DNA of 64,000 bases from Helianthus annuus (Eukaryota > Streptophyta > Magnoliopsida > Asterales > Asteraceae). The stretch covers positions 81,085,870-81,149,869 of the forward strand of contig NC_035444.2 of NCBI RefSeq assembly GCF_002127325.2, written 5' to 3'. The first letter of the stretch is position 1. Every line of letters starts with the position of its first letter. The notes beneath the pieces are model-generated. The model worked only from the letters and a program-made list of their open reading frames with translations. It was not told where the DNA came from and ran no database searches. A program made the position numbers and the translations under genes. Shown piece by piece: positions 21,494 to 32,700 of the stretch.

Positions 21494-24400
21494 TTACATA
21501 ATACAACACCTCAACACTAGTCCCTTCGGGTCCACCCTCCCCTCATCATTTCCTGCAAACAGAGGAACAAAAACACATAAATGCCATGCATTTTAAGGTT
21601 TTACCGATAACATAACAGTTGACATATATAAAATAAATAGAAATAATAAAAGCACCTTCAGGAGGCTGAGTGAGTTTTCGGTTTTGCGGGGAAGTCATTT
21701 CCTTTTTGAGTTGGGTCAATATGGTTTCCATCGTGTACTCTCGTTGCCAATCAGCAAGCATGGGGAAAAGGGACGGTTCAACCTGCCAAATTTACACCCC
21801 CATGAGATTATTATCATCTAAATCCTAGATATTCGAAATTTCCTGAAGAAAATAGTACGCACCACACCCGTCTCCTGGTTGACACAGCTCATGTTTATGC
21901 GTGACTGAAATTTCACAGTCGGTGGTTTTTCTGGATACTCATGGCCGCAGAATAGTTTCAGCTGATAGATGCGCCCTTCATGAACGGTCTGACATGTAAC
22001 GTCCATGAGATTGATAAAAATAAATATGTGTTTAACGAGTATTTGAAACTTGACATGTGACGAAAACAATTACTGAGATGGTGGAAAATATTTTGAGGAA
22101 ACTAACATTAGGAGGACCGATGATGGTTCCTGTCCATGATTGCATGTATACATCATCGGCGTCATCCATTCCATAGCTCACAGTTCCATCACCGATTCCT
22201 TTTTCTCCTCTTTCCAGCTCTTCTAGTAATCTAAAGCTTCTGGGAACTATATTGAATAGAATTTATGTTAAATATCCTGACCAGTTGAAGTGATACATAA
22301 CACTTCACATAAAGTCATTACCTCTAAAGCTTTAACAAATAAGGAAGAAGATGGGTAGTATAAGCACAACTCAAAGCAATCAAGTGCAGGTATAGAATAA
22401 ATGGATACCATTGAAGGTAGGTAAACTGTCTTATGTGGTGAGCGTTAACTAACCAGTTACCAACTATGAAAGCACTTTCAAAAAGAGAAGTGAATGCCAG
22501 GTTGGAGTTATGCAAGAGCCGTGGAGTAGTGTCGGAAAACGACGATCACCTCATGGTATTATGTGAATTGGGAGTCAAATCTGGACGCAGATCTTTGGAT
22601 GGTGTAAACTCCCCACATCAAAGATATGCTACTCGATTAAACAAGTGTTGGAACCCCCCGACGAACTAAACTTATCACCCCAAACATATGAAGATGTTGC
22701 AGGCAATTTTTCCCACCAACTTGAACCTTCAATTATTGTAAGTTTACGATTTTACTTGCATTTCTAGCTTCTTGCTAGTCTCGCATTTTTATTGAAAATC
22801 CCCGCCGTACAAAAAAAAATAAAAGCCTACTATTAAGGTTTAAAACAAATGCGGAATCTATCAGTTCTGATGGCAAAAAAGGTAACTACTTTATCCTTCA
22901 TAAAATCGATGCTACTGTTAAACATCTATCATCAACAATTAAAGGTAACCCTTTGCCTAGAACCAAGGCTTTACCATCCACTTACTAAAGTCACAGTTGT
23001 TAAAAGCGAGCGCTTCAAGCGCCTAGGCTCAATTATAAGGTGCAGCACATTAAATGCACTTCTATCTCCTAGGTAATTAACGCGCAACAGAATTTTTTTT
23101 ATTAGATCCGAAATTCTTTATTAATTGCAACCCATGCGCAATTAATGTTAATTAATTTAGTTCTTTTATTTAATTCGAAATTATTTATTAGTTCATTAAT
23201 TGCAACCAATGCGCAATTAATGTTAATTAATGAACCTATTCAGTAACTAATAACATTTTCTGTACACAAAAAAAATATTTAATAATTAAGTGTCCAGTAA
23301 CTAATAATAGCCTTACTTAAATGGTTTTAATAAAAAAAGGCATATGCCTCTTGGAGGTGAAGTTAGAGGTTCAAACCTGGGCAAGGGCCACTAGTTTAGG
23401 ATTATTGGAGTAGTAGAGCAGAGCAAGCGTTGCCATTAAAAAAAGGGGTATTTTGGTACTTTACTTTGAATATTATATTAAGTTTTGGAAATACATACAA
23501 GTTTTGCTTAACTTATTAGAAGAAAATATTATTTTTCAACACATGAGGTAGAGGATCCTGTAAAAAGTGCTCAAAGTGTGAGAAGTGTAAGAAGTGTATT
23601 ATAACACTATATATAATACTATATAACACCATATAAACACCGTATAACAATATGTAACAACATATAATACTATATAACACTATGTAACACTATATATCAT
23701 TATATAACAAATATAACACTATACATCTATCATAGACATGTTATCAGACACCCTATAGTGTTATATTTGTTATATAATGATATATAGTGTTACATAGTGT
23801 TATATGGTATTATATGGTGTTACATATTGTTATACGGTGTTTATATGGTGTTATATAGTATTATATATAGTGTTATAATACACTTCTTACACTTCTCACA
23901 CTTTAGGCCCTTTTTACACTATCCTTACCCCAACACATGATATATTTTGTTTTTTTATTTAGGTGCGCTTTTTTTTTCTCAAGTCCCTCGCTTTTTTTGC
24001 GCTTTGCGCCTAGACCCTAGGCGAAGCATGTGCGCCTAGCGCCTTTGATAACTATTATTAAAGGTGCTAAAATGTATATGTATACACAAACACTCAAAAA
24101 CTTGTACATGTTTCCATTTCATAACTAATATCCACTTTGCAAAAAGAAAAGAGTTTGCTCAAAACAAGAGTCACATCTTCCTTACAATAACCAAACATCC
24201 ACTAACAAACCACTCACAAAAGCATTCTTAAACTTTATGAATCTCAAAGTCACCTGTTGAGTGTTGAGTTTTCCAAATATGGTCCTTACCTTTCCATTGC
24301 AGGCAAACCACAATACACTTTACAAAATTGTGCTTTCATACAAAAAAAAAAAGCACCACCTACTATATAGTCTTTGTGCATTAACCCTTTCACAATTTGT

Positions 24401-25277
24401 CCAAAACATTTATTCCTCAACTAAACCACAATGTTTTTAGCATTTTCACACCAACAATAAACAGTTCACATCAAAATAACCAATAACAATAGTCTTAAAT
24501 TCCATTCAATCAGCCTATAACCTAGCAAATAACAACATGAACAAAAAAGAAACCATACATATAATCATAACCATAACACTCGAGGATTAGGTTCAAGAGT
24601 GAACACTAGTGTATTTGCGAACTGAGCGAACTAATCCTGGCCATACACGTGTGTAAATCAATGGCCAGGATTTGATGATGAAATACACTAGTGTATTTTA
24701 CGATTTGATGATGAAATCCTAGCCATACACATGTGTAAAAATCAATGGCCAGGATTTGTTCGCAAATACACTAGTGTTCACTATAGAACCCCACACTAAC
24801 ACTCGAATCGTCTTGTCTATATCTATACTACCTTATAATAAAACTCTTTAGGACAAAATTGTCATTTCACTTATTTTAAGTCACCTACTAGGGGCATTTT
24901 AGGTCTTTAAAAGACATTATTATTCATGTTATTACTAATTCTTTTAATTAATTCAGAACCTAACAAAAACTGAAACAATTGATAAACAAACCGAAAACAA
25001 GTACAAACGCTATAAGTTGTCGACTCCATGGCAACGCACACTAATAAACCCCAATACTTCAATAATAATCATATAATCCCCAAACCTAACACATCTAAAC
25101 AAATTCTAAAACCTAAAATCTAAAATACAGCAGATTAAACAAGTTTAAAGCACACAAATCCGATAGATCTCAAACAAACTATATATAATCAGATCCAGAA
25201 GTAACAAATTACGGAATCGCATGATCATAACGAGTGATTAGAAGTTTACCGATAACCGTTGATCCATCGGATCCCAT
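21494..25277 (-). CDS. UEV1: Ubiquitin-conjugating enzyme E2 variant (UEV1/MMS2 type)
   Basis: Five exons: 25277-25250, 22246-22107, 21988-21863, 21782-21656 and 21552-21494. All introns are GT-AG, the phases close, and the CDS is 480 bases (159 residues). The order is [20 protein letters not shown], then [53 protein letters not shown] and [11 protein letters not shown]. This is the UEV fold without the catalytic cysteine. UEV1 proteins pair with UBC13 to build Lys63-linked ubiquitin chains in DNA-damage tolerance and signalling. The protein ends CCIM, a CaaX-type prenylation box as in Arabidopsis UEV1A, so membrane attachment is likely (inference). Exon 1 codes for only nine residues plus one base. 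The 3-kb first intron is full of transposon insertions. Confidence 0.93.
23335..23445 (+). mobile_element. SINE-like fragment
   Basis: Contains a B-box-like GAGGTTCAAACCTGGGC and an A-rich end (CCATTAAAAAAAGGGG). The A box and target duplication are not clear, so this is a tentative call. Confidence 0.4.
23547..23930. mobile_element. Mutator-type hairpin MITE, 384 bp, 10-bp TSD
   Basis: Flanked by CAACACATGA on both sides (23537-23546 and 23931-23940). Almost the whole element is one inverted repeat. The left arm (GTAAAAAGTGCTCAAAGTGTGAGAAGTG, then many ATATAACACTAT units) is complemented by the right arm from about 23757. The loop is about 40 bases around 23730. The 10-bp duplication points to Mutator-family transposition. 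Confidence 0.85.
24584..24796. mobile_element. Mutator-type MITE, 213 bp, 10-bp TSD
   Basis: Flanked by TAACACTCGA (24574-24583 and 24797-24806). The ends are GGATTAGGTTCAAGAGTGAAC and the complement of GTTCACTATAGAACCCCAC. It contains CACTAGTGTATTT near both ends and TACACATGTGTA-type palindromes. It is the same family as 28852-29071, in opposite orientation, and its ends resemble those of the large element at 37820-60169. Confidence 0.85.
24822..25000 (+). mobile_element. Helitron 5' end (3' end not found)
   Basis: Starts after an A with TCTATACTACCTTATAATAA, followed by AACTCTTTAGGACAAAATTG. This is the stereotyped 5' terminus of plant Helitrons. No hairpin plus CTAG end was recognised before exon 1 of UEV1, so the right boundary is only nominal. 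Confidence 0.55.
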
Positions 25278-25622
25278 TTCTTGCTGCGATTGAGTGCACG
25301 CGCCTAGGGTTTCAGTGTCCGAACTAAACCTGCAAGTTTATTATTTATTATTTTTAAGGAACGGTCACAGAAGGTCTCTGACAAATGTCTTCTTCGCTAC
25401 AGTTTCATTGAGTGAGAGGTTTGTGAGTTTCTGATCGTGTAAAAGTACATGTGTTTATGCATGGTGTATAATACTGTCAAGCGTATGTGGTTTGCAAGGA
25501 GTTGCAAGTGGAGTGGTAATAGTGGTTATTAAAGTGTAGTCCCTAGGTTTTGGGGTGTTCTTCAAGTTGAACCTTAAAGTTTTTGAGATTGATGGTTTCG
25601 GTCCTTAAAGTTTGTTTTCGTA
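25278..25622. other. 5' leader and promoter side of UEV1
   Basis: On the minus strand a short leader precedes the UEV1 start codon. A CTTGCAG at about 25330 could be the acceptor of a leader intron. No clear TATA box seen. Confidence 0.35.
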
Positions 25623-25820
25623 GCGATTGTAGAATATTGAACAGGTATGTTTGAGGCCGTTTTTCGCAGAGTTTTGTGTTGTTAACCAAGATAAGATGTT
25701 TTCTAAAAAGCACTGTATTTTTGGAGCGATTGTAGAATATTGAATAGGTATCTTTTAGGCCATTTTTCTCAGAGTTTTGCATTGTTAACCAAGATAAGAT
25801 GTTTTCTTTAGCACTGTAAG
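25623..25820. repeat. Two tandem copies of a ~103-bp unit
   Basis: GCGATTGTAGAATATTGAA starts at 25623 and again at 25726. The copies stay aligned through GTTAACCAAGATAAGATG and differ at roughly one base in ten. Confidence 0.9.
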
Positions 25821-26622
25821 CTTTAATAAGGTGATTATTATCTGTTTATAATGGGTATTGATTATATAATAAAAACTAAAGTCGCATCGGTGGTGTGTGA
25901 CATCGTTGGGTCATGTGAAAAAACAAAACAAAAAATTATAAACTCTTGAATTGTGAATCATTATTTGGATACGTTATGTTATTAAGATTAAGATTTTTAC
26001 TCGGTTTCCGTTATCATGGAGCCTCTAATTAAATGTTTTTTACTTTTTGAGGAAGATATCCTTCCTATATAAAATATCTGGTTAGGAGATTAGAAGAACA
26101 AATCACTCTTATTTAAGAGTCATCTATCAATGCATAATCATCAGCTGCTCTCCCTTCTTTATACGAGATAGAGATATATGATGAGGATGTTAACCGTCAA
26201 GACGAGATGAAATGTGAAAATATGTTGTTTTGGTGACTTATGGTTGAAGCAAGTGAAAGTACCATAGAGCGGCCATATGGTGTGGTCTAGTTTAATAAAG
26301 CGGATAAAATTCATTATCAATGTATTAAGTTATTGTAATCATGTTAATTGATACCTCCAAAATTGTTGGAACTGCAAGTTAACTATTTTTAATTATGCAC
26401 TATTAATAAATATACAAAGTGAAAAGAAATACAAATAATGATAATCTAACTATTAACATGTGATCATCTCATGAATATTTAACAAGAATCAGGAGTTGAA
26501 AACTAGAAAACTATTCAATTAAGAAATGATTTTACTATAATAAAATTATTTAATTAACCATTATTGACCTCCACGTGTCTCTAACCTGACCTGACCAAAG
26601 AGCGTGCTGGTCACATTACAAG
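25821..26622. other. AT-rich spacer
   Basis: No gene, repeat border or RNA recognised. Confidence 0.4.
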
Positions 26623-27076
26623 GGGTGTAAACAAGCCCAGAAGCTCGAGAGCTACTCGTTATCGGCTCGGTTAAAAGCTCAAACGAGTTGAGCTTTAACG
26701 AGCCCGGGCCCGAGCTCGAGCCTGAAACAAAGCTCATTTAGTTATCGAGCCCGAAATACAAAGCTCATTTAGGCTCGCGAGCCTGAATGAGCCCAAACAA
26801 AATTTTATTTTTTTATATATATAATACATGATAACATGGCGAACCGAGCTCGGGCCGAGCTTTGGCTCGTTTAAGCGATATTGAAGCGGGCTCAAGCCGA
26901 GCTTTTAGCTCGTTTTAGGAGGTTCTCAAAATAGCTCGAGCTTTGGGTTTTACTCGCGAGTCGAGCTCAAGCTCAAATAAGTAGGCTCGAACCGAGCCGA
27001 GCTCGAACTCGAGCTTCATAAAAACATGACGAGCCTAGTCGGGCTCGGGCTCAGCCCGGCTCGTTTACAACCTTAT
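26623..27076. mobile_element. GAGCTCG-rich MITE with TGTAAAC ends
   Basis: The left end AAGGGGTGTAAACAAGCC is matched by the complemented right end AAGGTTGTAAACGAGCC. The interior is dense in GAGCTCGAG/CGAGCC words in both orientations, a composition typical of a widespread plant MITE type. No exact target duplication was found. It abuts the calmodulin-like pseudogene and may have interrupted it. Confidence 0.6.
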
Positions 27077-27365
27077 TCATCAAAGCTGATCCCTGTCCAA
27101 GCCAGCAATCATTTTCCGGCACTCTGCAATCGTGCAGTTCTCCAACCGCCCCAAAACCTTATGCAACTCCTCTGCCATATCAATCCGTTTTATCATCAAT
27201 ATCAAAAACAGAAAACGTGTCTTTCAGATTCTACAGCAGACCCGACGAATCAATATTCTTGGTTTTCAGCTCAATGAACTGTGAATTTATATATCAGCCT
27301 CTCCATTGACGTAGACCTTGAAAACTTGCTCAAACTCCTCCTGGATCTGCAAGCGAGAGTTGCAA
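27077..27365 (-). pseudogene. Calmodulin-like (EF-hand) protein fragment
   Basis: Minus-strand translation gives, in order, QIQEEFEQVFKVYVNGEAD (a worn first EF-hand helix-loop), a stop, NLKDTFSVFDIDDKTD (second EF-hand), a frame change, and MAEELHKVLGRLENCTIAEC followed by RKMIAGLDRD (third EF-hand entry). The order and wording match plant CML proteins (LKDAFSVFDID...AEELxxVL...IAECxKMI). Stops, frameshifts and truncation at the MITE on its downstream side show that it is dead. Confidence 0.7.
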
Positions 27366-27979
27366 GAGCTCGTATGCGTTACCACAGGTGACTTGTTTGT
27401 CTAATCATTCATCAGGATGGTGCCGTTGTGGCTCTTGTCCGCTCATCTTTTCCAGTGAAGCAGCATACGTTTTAGACCCATGAATGCCACATCGGCATGG
27501 CTGATTTAATTTCAACTAATGTGAAAGATCAAAAGAACTCAAAGCAATGGAGGTGAAACTTGTAACACCACACTTTTTAAACCCATGAATGCCACGTCGA
27601 CACATCAACATGTTTGTACACACTTGACGACAGAGCATGTAAACAAGTAAACCAAGAATACTGTTCAAGTTTTCAAATGTGTTTTTGGTGATATTATGCA
27701 AAAACCATTGGAAACATAACGGCTAGATTGTTTATTACAGTAATTGCAATGCCTTTAAGCCCTGTGGTTTTCAATAAAAATAACACAACCACAGAGACCA
27801 AACATCTGGAGAAACAAATACCTCCAACGTCCCACCATGGAAATGGGGAAAGATTTAAAAGAAAAAAAAAACCCAATACCTACCACCCATATTCATAGGT
27901 TGAAGAGAAAGAGTAACATCTACGATATACAATTTACACTTTATACCACTCCAACAAATACACATTTCATGCTTATTCT
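27366..27979. other. Spacer and 3' region of VAC14
   Basis: Contains the VAC14 3' untranslated region on the minus strand just below 27980. No other feature is seen apart from two similar phrases (CCCATGAATGCCAC) at about 27478 and 27582. Confidence 0.4.
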
Positions 27980-29674
27980 TCATAGATGTAGTTGTCCTGG
28001 ACCCTTTCGAGATGATCTTGAAGGAGGCCTGTTAATCTCTGGCACACCCCTCGCTTCTTCGGCCTTTTGGGCCTCCTGCACATACATCACATAAGAAGCA
28101 ACGTAAACACGCGAGATTGACTCGTTAAAAGCTCGAATCCGTTAAACAAGCAGAAGATTATACTGAAGCTAATTTAATAAACGGGAATATTATTTATATA
28201 ATTTTTATCTAATATATATACAATAATTGTTATGGGATGGGCTCAATGGGGAACACTAAAAAAGTGGGAAGCCAAGGGACTCATTCCAGCGGCGTTGGAA
28301 CCGGCTAGTCGAACCCTAACTAGAAACTCTAAACCCTAAAGCTAAACCCTAAAATCTAAAGTATAAACCCTAAAGGCTAAACCCTAAATCTAAAGATAAC
28401 CCCTAAAACTAAACCGTATAGCACAACCCTAAATACTAAAAGCTAAACCCCAACCCTAAAAGCTAAACCCAATATATAGATATATATAGGGGGATTAGGA
28501 TCAATTACAAAGGATCCTAATTGTAAGAAGGGTACAAAGACTCCTAAAAAAACCCACTACACCAAAAAAATAAAAAAATAAACTTAAACATCCACCACCA
28601 CCCAAAAACCTAAACCCCCACACCCCCCCCCCCAAAAAAAAAAAAATTGCCGAGGGGGTGGGGGTTTAGGTTTTTGGGTGGGGGTGGGTGTTTAGTTTTT
28701 TTTTTAGATTTTTGGGTGGGGGTGGGTGTTTAGGTTTTGGGTGGTGATGTAGTGGGTTTAATTTTAGGTTATTGGACACTTGTCACTCTATAAATCCTTC
28801 TTACACTTCTTACAATTAGGAGCCTTTGTAGAATAACTTGACTCTAATATAGGGTGGGGTTCTAGAGTGAACACTAGTGTATTTGCGAACTGAGTGAACA
28901 AATCCTAGCCATTGATTTACACACGTGTATGGCTAGGATTTCATCATCAAATCGTAAAATACACTACTGTATTTCACCATCAAATCCTGGCCATTGATTT
29001 ACACATGTGTATGGCCAGGATTAGTTCGCTCAGTTTGCAAATACACTAGTGTTCACTCTTGAACCTAATCCTATGTGTGTGTGTGTGTGTGCAATCATAA
29101 AATCACATATAAAAATGATAAAAAAGTATTTTTTTTTAAACATGTATGCAATCATAAAAATAGGAACGAGTCCAATCAGAGTTCGTTTGAGTCGGTTCCC
29201 CACCTTTTTAGTGTTCCCCAATGAACCTCCCACTAATTATAGCAAGGCTATCATATAAAATGGTGAAGAAAGAAAACCTTTGCGGAAATGGGAATGTTGC
29301 CAGACAGTGCTTGTGATTTTGAATGTAAGTGATGCTGCTGTTGCGTGTGTTGAAACCGTTTTAGCCAATATTCAAAATCTATTCCATTCTCCTCATTCAT
29401 GCTACCATCTTCTGAGATATGATTCGGTTGCTCCTTGTTGAAGGAATAAGAAGGTACTGTCTTTAAACGAGTCCTTAAAATCTTAAACGCAGCACTTTGC
29501 TAAACATCATGAGCACCACGAGTAGAGGTCAGATGATGTGAACTTAATCACTAATAGATCCAGTTTTGAGTTGAATTCATTGATTAAAATTTAAACTAAC
29601 CTGAGGAAGTAGCATAAGAAGACCATAAAGAGCTTTTAACAACAGTATGTATCTTCCAGGTTCAAGAAGCTACA

Positions 29675-29717
<43 letters not shown>

Positions 29718-32700
29718 AAATTAGTCTAAAGAACACCCAAATAAAGCTCATGAATGTTTCTAATTAAATAAACAGAGTAAATCGCATTTTACGCCCTTTA
29801 CCTTTGAGCCAAATTGCAGGCGTTGTCCTTTAACAAACGAAATTACACTGGATGTCCTTTATGTTAGCGTTTCTCATTAGACAGTGTCCTTTTTCCCTAA
29901 CTCAGTTAATTTTTTCTGTTAACTCTTATCACATGCCACTCACATGAGGGCATAATGGTCATTTTCACTTGATAACTAAAACAAATTTAAATAAAAATAA
30001 TATATATTAACAACAAAATAAGTTAAAATGACGAGTATGCCTTCATGTGAGTGACACGTGTTAAGAGTTAACAGAAAAAATTAACTGCATTAGGGTAAAA
30101 GGACACCGCCTGATGAGAAACAGTAACATAAAGGACATCTAGTGTAATGTCGTTAGTTAAAGGACAGTTCCTGCAATTTGGCTCAAACTTAAAGAACGTA
30201 AAATGCAATTTACTCTAAATAAACAGCAAACAAATCACCTGTAACCTAAGATAAGCAAAAGTCGGAGTCTCCAAGAGGTGAATCAGTTTGTCCAGCTGGA
30301 CTAAAAATCTGACATTGATATCTTCCTCGGTTAGAGATTGAATGACTGCACTTGCATGTTGGTAAGCCTGTAAAAAACCAAAAAAAAAAAGTGAGAAGAG
30401 AATTCTATTTAACATGAATAATATTCATACAGATTATCATACAACAAAAAAATAATTAAAGGGCTTGCCTGTGCTAATAAGCAGAGACTTATTATAGCCA
30501 TTGATGAATGGCTCCATGAAGGATATAGTGAAAGAAAGAAGTCTTTCCCAGCAGCATTAACAAGAGACAGTTTTAAAAGATTCCGTAGGTCAGATAGCTC
30601 AGAAGACGTAAGCAGAATCAAATTTAATGCCTGAAATACAGAACACGGCATGGATAAGTTTAAGAAAATAGAAGCTGCAGATGATTAATTGTTCGTTGTC
30701 AAGTTGATATGATACATGTGTGTGTATGTATGTATATACAAGAATATAACAGAGATGATAAAACCTGAACCATAGTGGATGCAAAATCCAGGTCTGCTTC
30801 CCCCTCAAGAATCTTAGAGAGCTCCCGATAAACTCTTTCAGAATTTAAAAGCACACAAAGGCGACGAATAATTAAAGCACCACGCCTGAAGAAATAAAAA
30901 GAAAAATCAGAAAAAGTAGATACATGTATTTAAATAAACAAAAGAATATAGATCACCTTTCCAGGAGAGTGTGATCCGTCTGGAACTTATGAACTAAGAA
31001 AACGAGAAGCTGTCCGAAGTTATACTGGTCTTTTGCTATGGCGGCATGCACCTCAAGCACCAGGAGCACTACCTATAAAAGCGCACCATAAAACATTAAA
31101 AAAAGCGTGTGTGTATATATATGTGATGCACATGTAACAATAAACTGATAAAGAAGCCAGAAAAAAGAATACCTGATCAGAGGGATCTGATAGTGACTTC
31201 AGAAGTGTGTCAAAAATATCATTCAGAAAAGTGAGGACCTGTTTAACATATGGGATTACATATGAACTTGTTTCCTTATTTATTAAGATCTCTAAAGTCG
31301 ATGTGTGTTAAGAGTTAAGACCAAAGTGGGCACACGTTAACCTAATGTAAAACGGTCCATTTATCGAGTCCAGAACACCAAGAGCCTAAAATATAAGAGG
31401 GTATATAAGATTTACCTTTTGTTGTTGGAAATCAGACCCCAAAACAACACTTGAACGAACGGTTTTGTGATCAAACCAAGATCACGACTCTACCTTTTTT
31501 ATTGAATAAACTTGCAAACTCGATACATCAAATAAATAACCCTAGCCATCTATTTATACGAAAATAATAACTTACTCACCAACACACCTGATTAGACTCA
31601 AATTAGGAAACCAAATAAACCTTGATAAACATACCAAAATAAACTACTCCTATCTTTTGACTCTGTTATGGTTTTGACTCTTATGATGGACAAACTAAAT
31701 GAATATAAAATCATAAAATCTAAACCAAAATAGCAACACGCATGACGCATCCATATAATGATATTTAATGTTACCTCTGAACGATGTCTATTTAAAAGGG
31801 TTGAAATCCAGTGCAATGATTCGATTCGAGTAGCCTCGTGCTCACTTGATAACTGCCTGATAGATTGAAATAATAAAACAATAGTCAAGACAATACATCC
31901 ATCACAAACAAGTCTAGTAAGACTAGTATGTCTTTTAAATACATAACACCATACTGCAAGCTAACCACATCACTAGTACAGTAACACTTTACTATGATAT
32001 TTGTTATTACGTTAACTAGTTTTTTACCCCCGCGCTTCACGGTGGGAATGTGATCGTTTTTCTCCACGCAAGCGGCTGGAGTTTGGTCATTATCGGTTTG
32101 GCTTGTCGAAAAACGTAAAGGCGAACACCAATACCTTTTCCATTATGGCAAAAGACCGGTAACGATGTTCGCTCATAAGCAGCCCAACGGTAACGTCGCC
32201 CGCTATAGCCCTCAATGCCAAAAAAATACTTGATTTTGAATACAACTCAATTTAAAAAAAAATCTACATTGAAACGTTCACCCAAAAAAACTAAAAACAA
32301 CCGTGCATTCTTTTTTTTAGTTAACAAAGGAATAGTAACAGAAAACTAACTACCCTTAATTGAAGATCCAATCCTATAATCCTGCAAAATTTTTATCAAT
32401 ATTATTTTATATAAGCATTTTTTAATTTTGTACTCACCATTGTTTCAAAGAAAATATGAAACAAATGGTATTATGTGGCAAATGGCAAAACTGAAAATCA
32501 AAGGAAGTTGAAATGTAATAAATTGGTTACAGTTTGTAGTTAACGAAACGATTTATGCATCACCGAAAGAACAAAATAAGACGTGGGCCACTATGTAAGT
32601 TACATGTGGCCCAATAGTAGCCCAGTACTGTAGCCAAGAGGATACCTAAATTGTTATATATAATATATATAGTAATATGTTCTCAATAACAAATTATTGT

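Larger units (their letters stand above)
22995..24054. mobile_element. 1.06-kb inverted-repeat element in UEV1 intron 1
   Basis: The left end AGTTGTTAAAAGCGAGCGCTTCAAGCGCCTAGGC-like (about 22995-23029) is matched by the complement of the right end (AGTTATCAAAGGCGCTAGGC..., ending about 24054). Both are full of GCGCCTAGG. A SINE-like piece and a complete Mutator-type MITE are nested inside. The superfamily is uncertain because no target duplication was recognised. Confidence 0.55.
28233..29231. mobile_element. ~1.0-kb inverted-repeat element in VAC14 intron 18, host of nested MITEs
   Basis: The left end TGGGATGGGCTCAATGGGGAACACTAAAAAAG pairs with the complemented right end TGGGAGGTTCATTGGGGAACACTAAAAAGG. 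A telomere-like tract, a foldback and a 220-bp MITE lie inside. The flanks TAATTGTTA and TAATTATAG are too different to call a target duplication. Confidence 0.6.

Noticed and set aside
28318..28472. True telomere or chromosome end
   Set aside because: Repeats are imperfect and short and lie inside an intron of VAC14, so they are interstitial.
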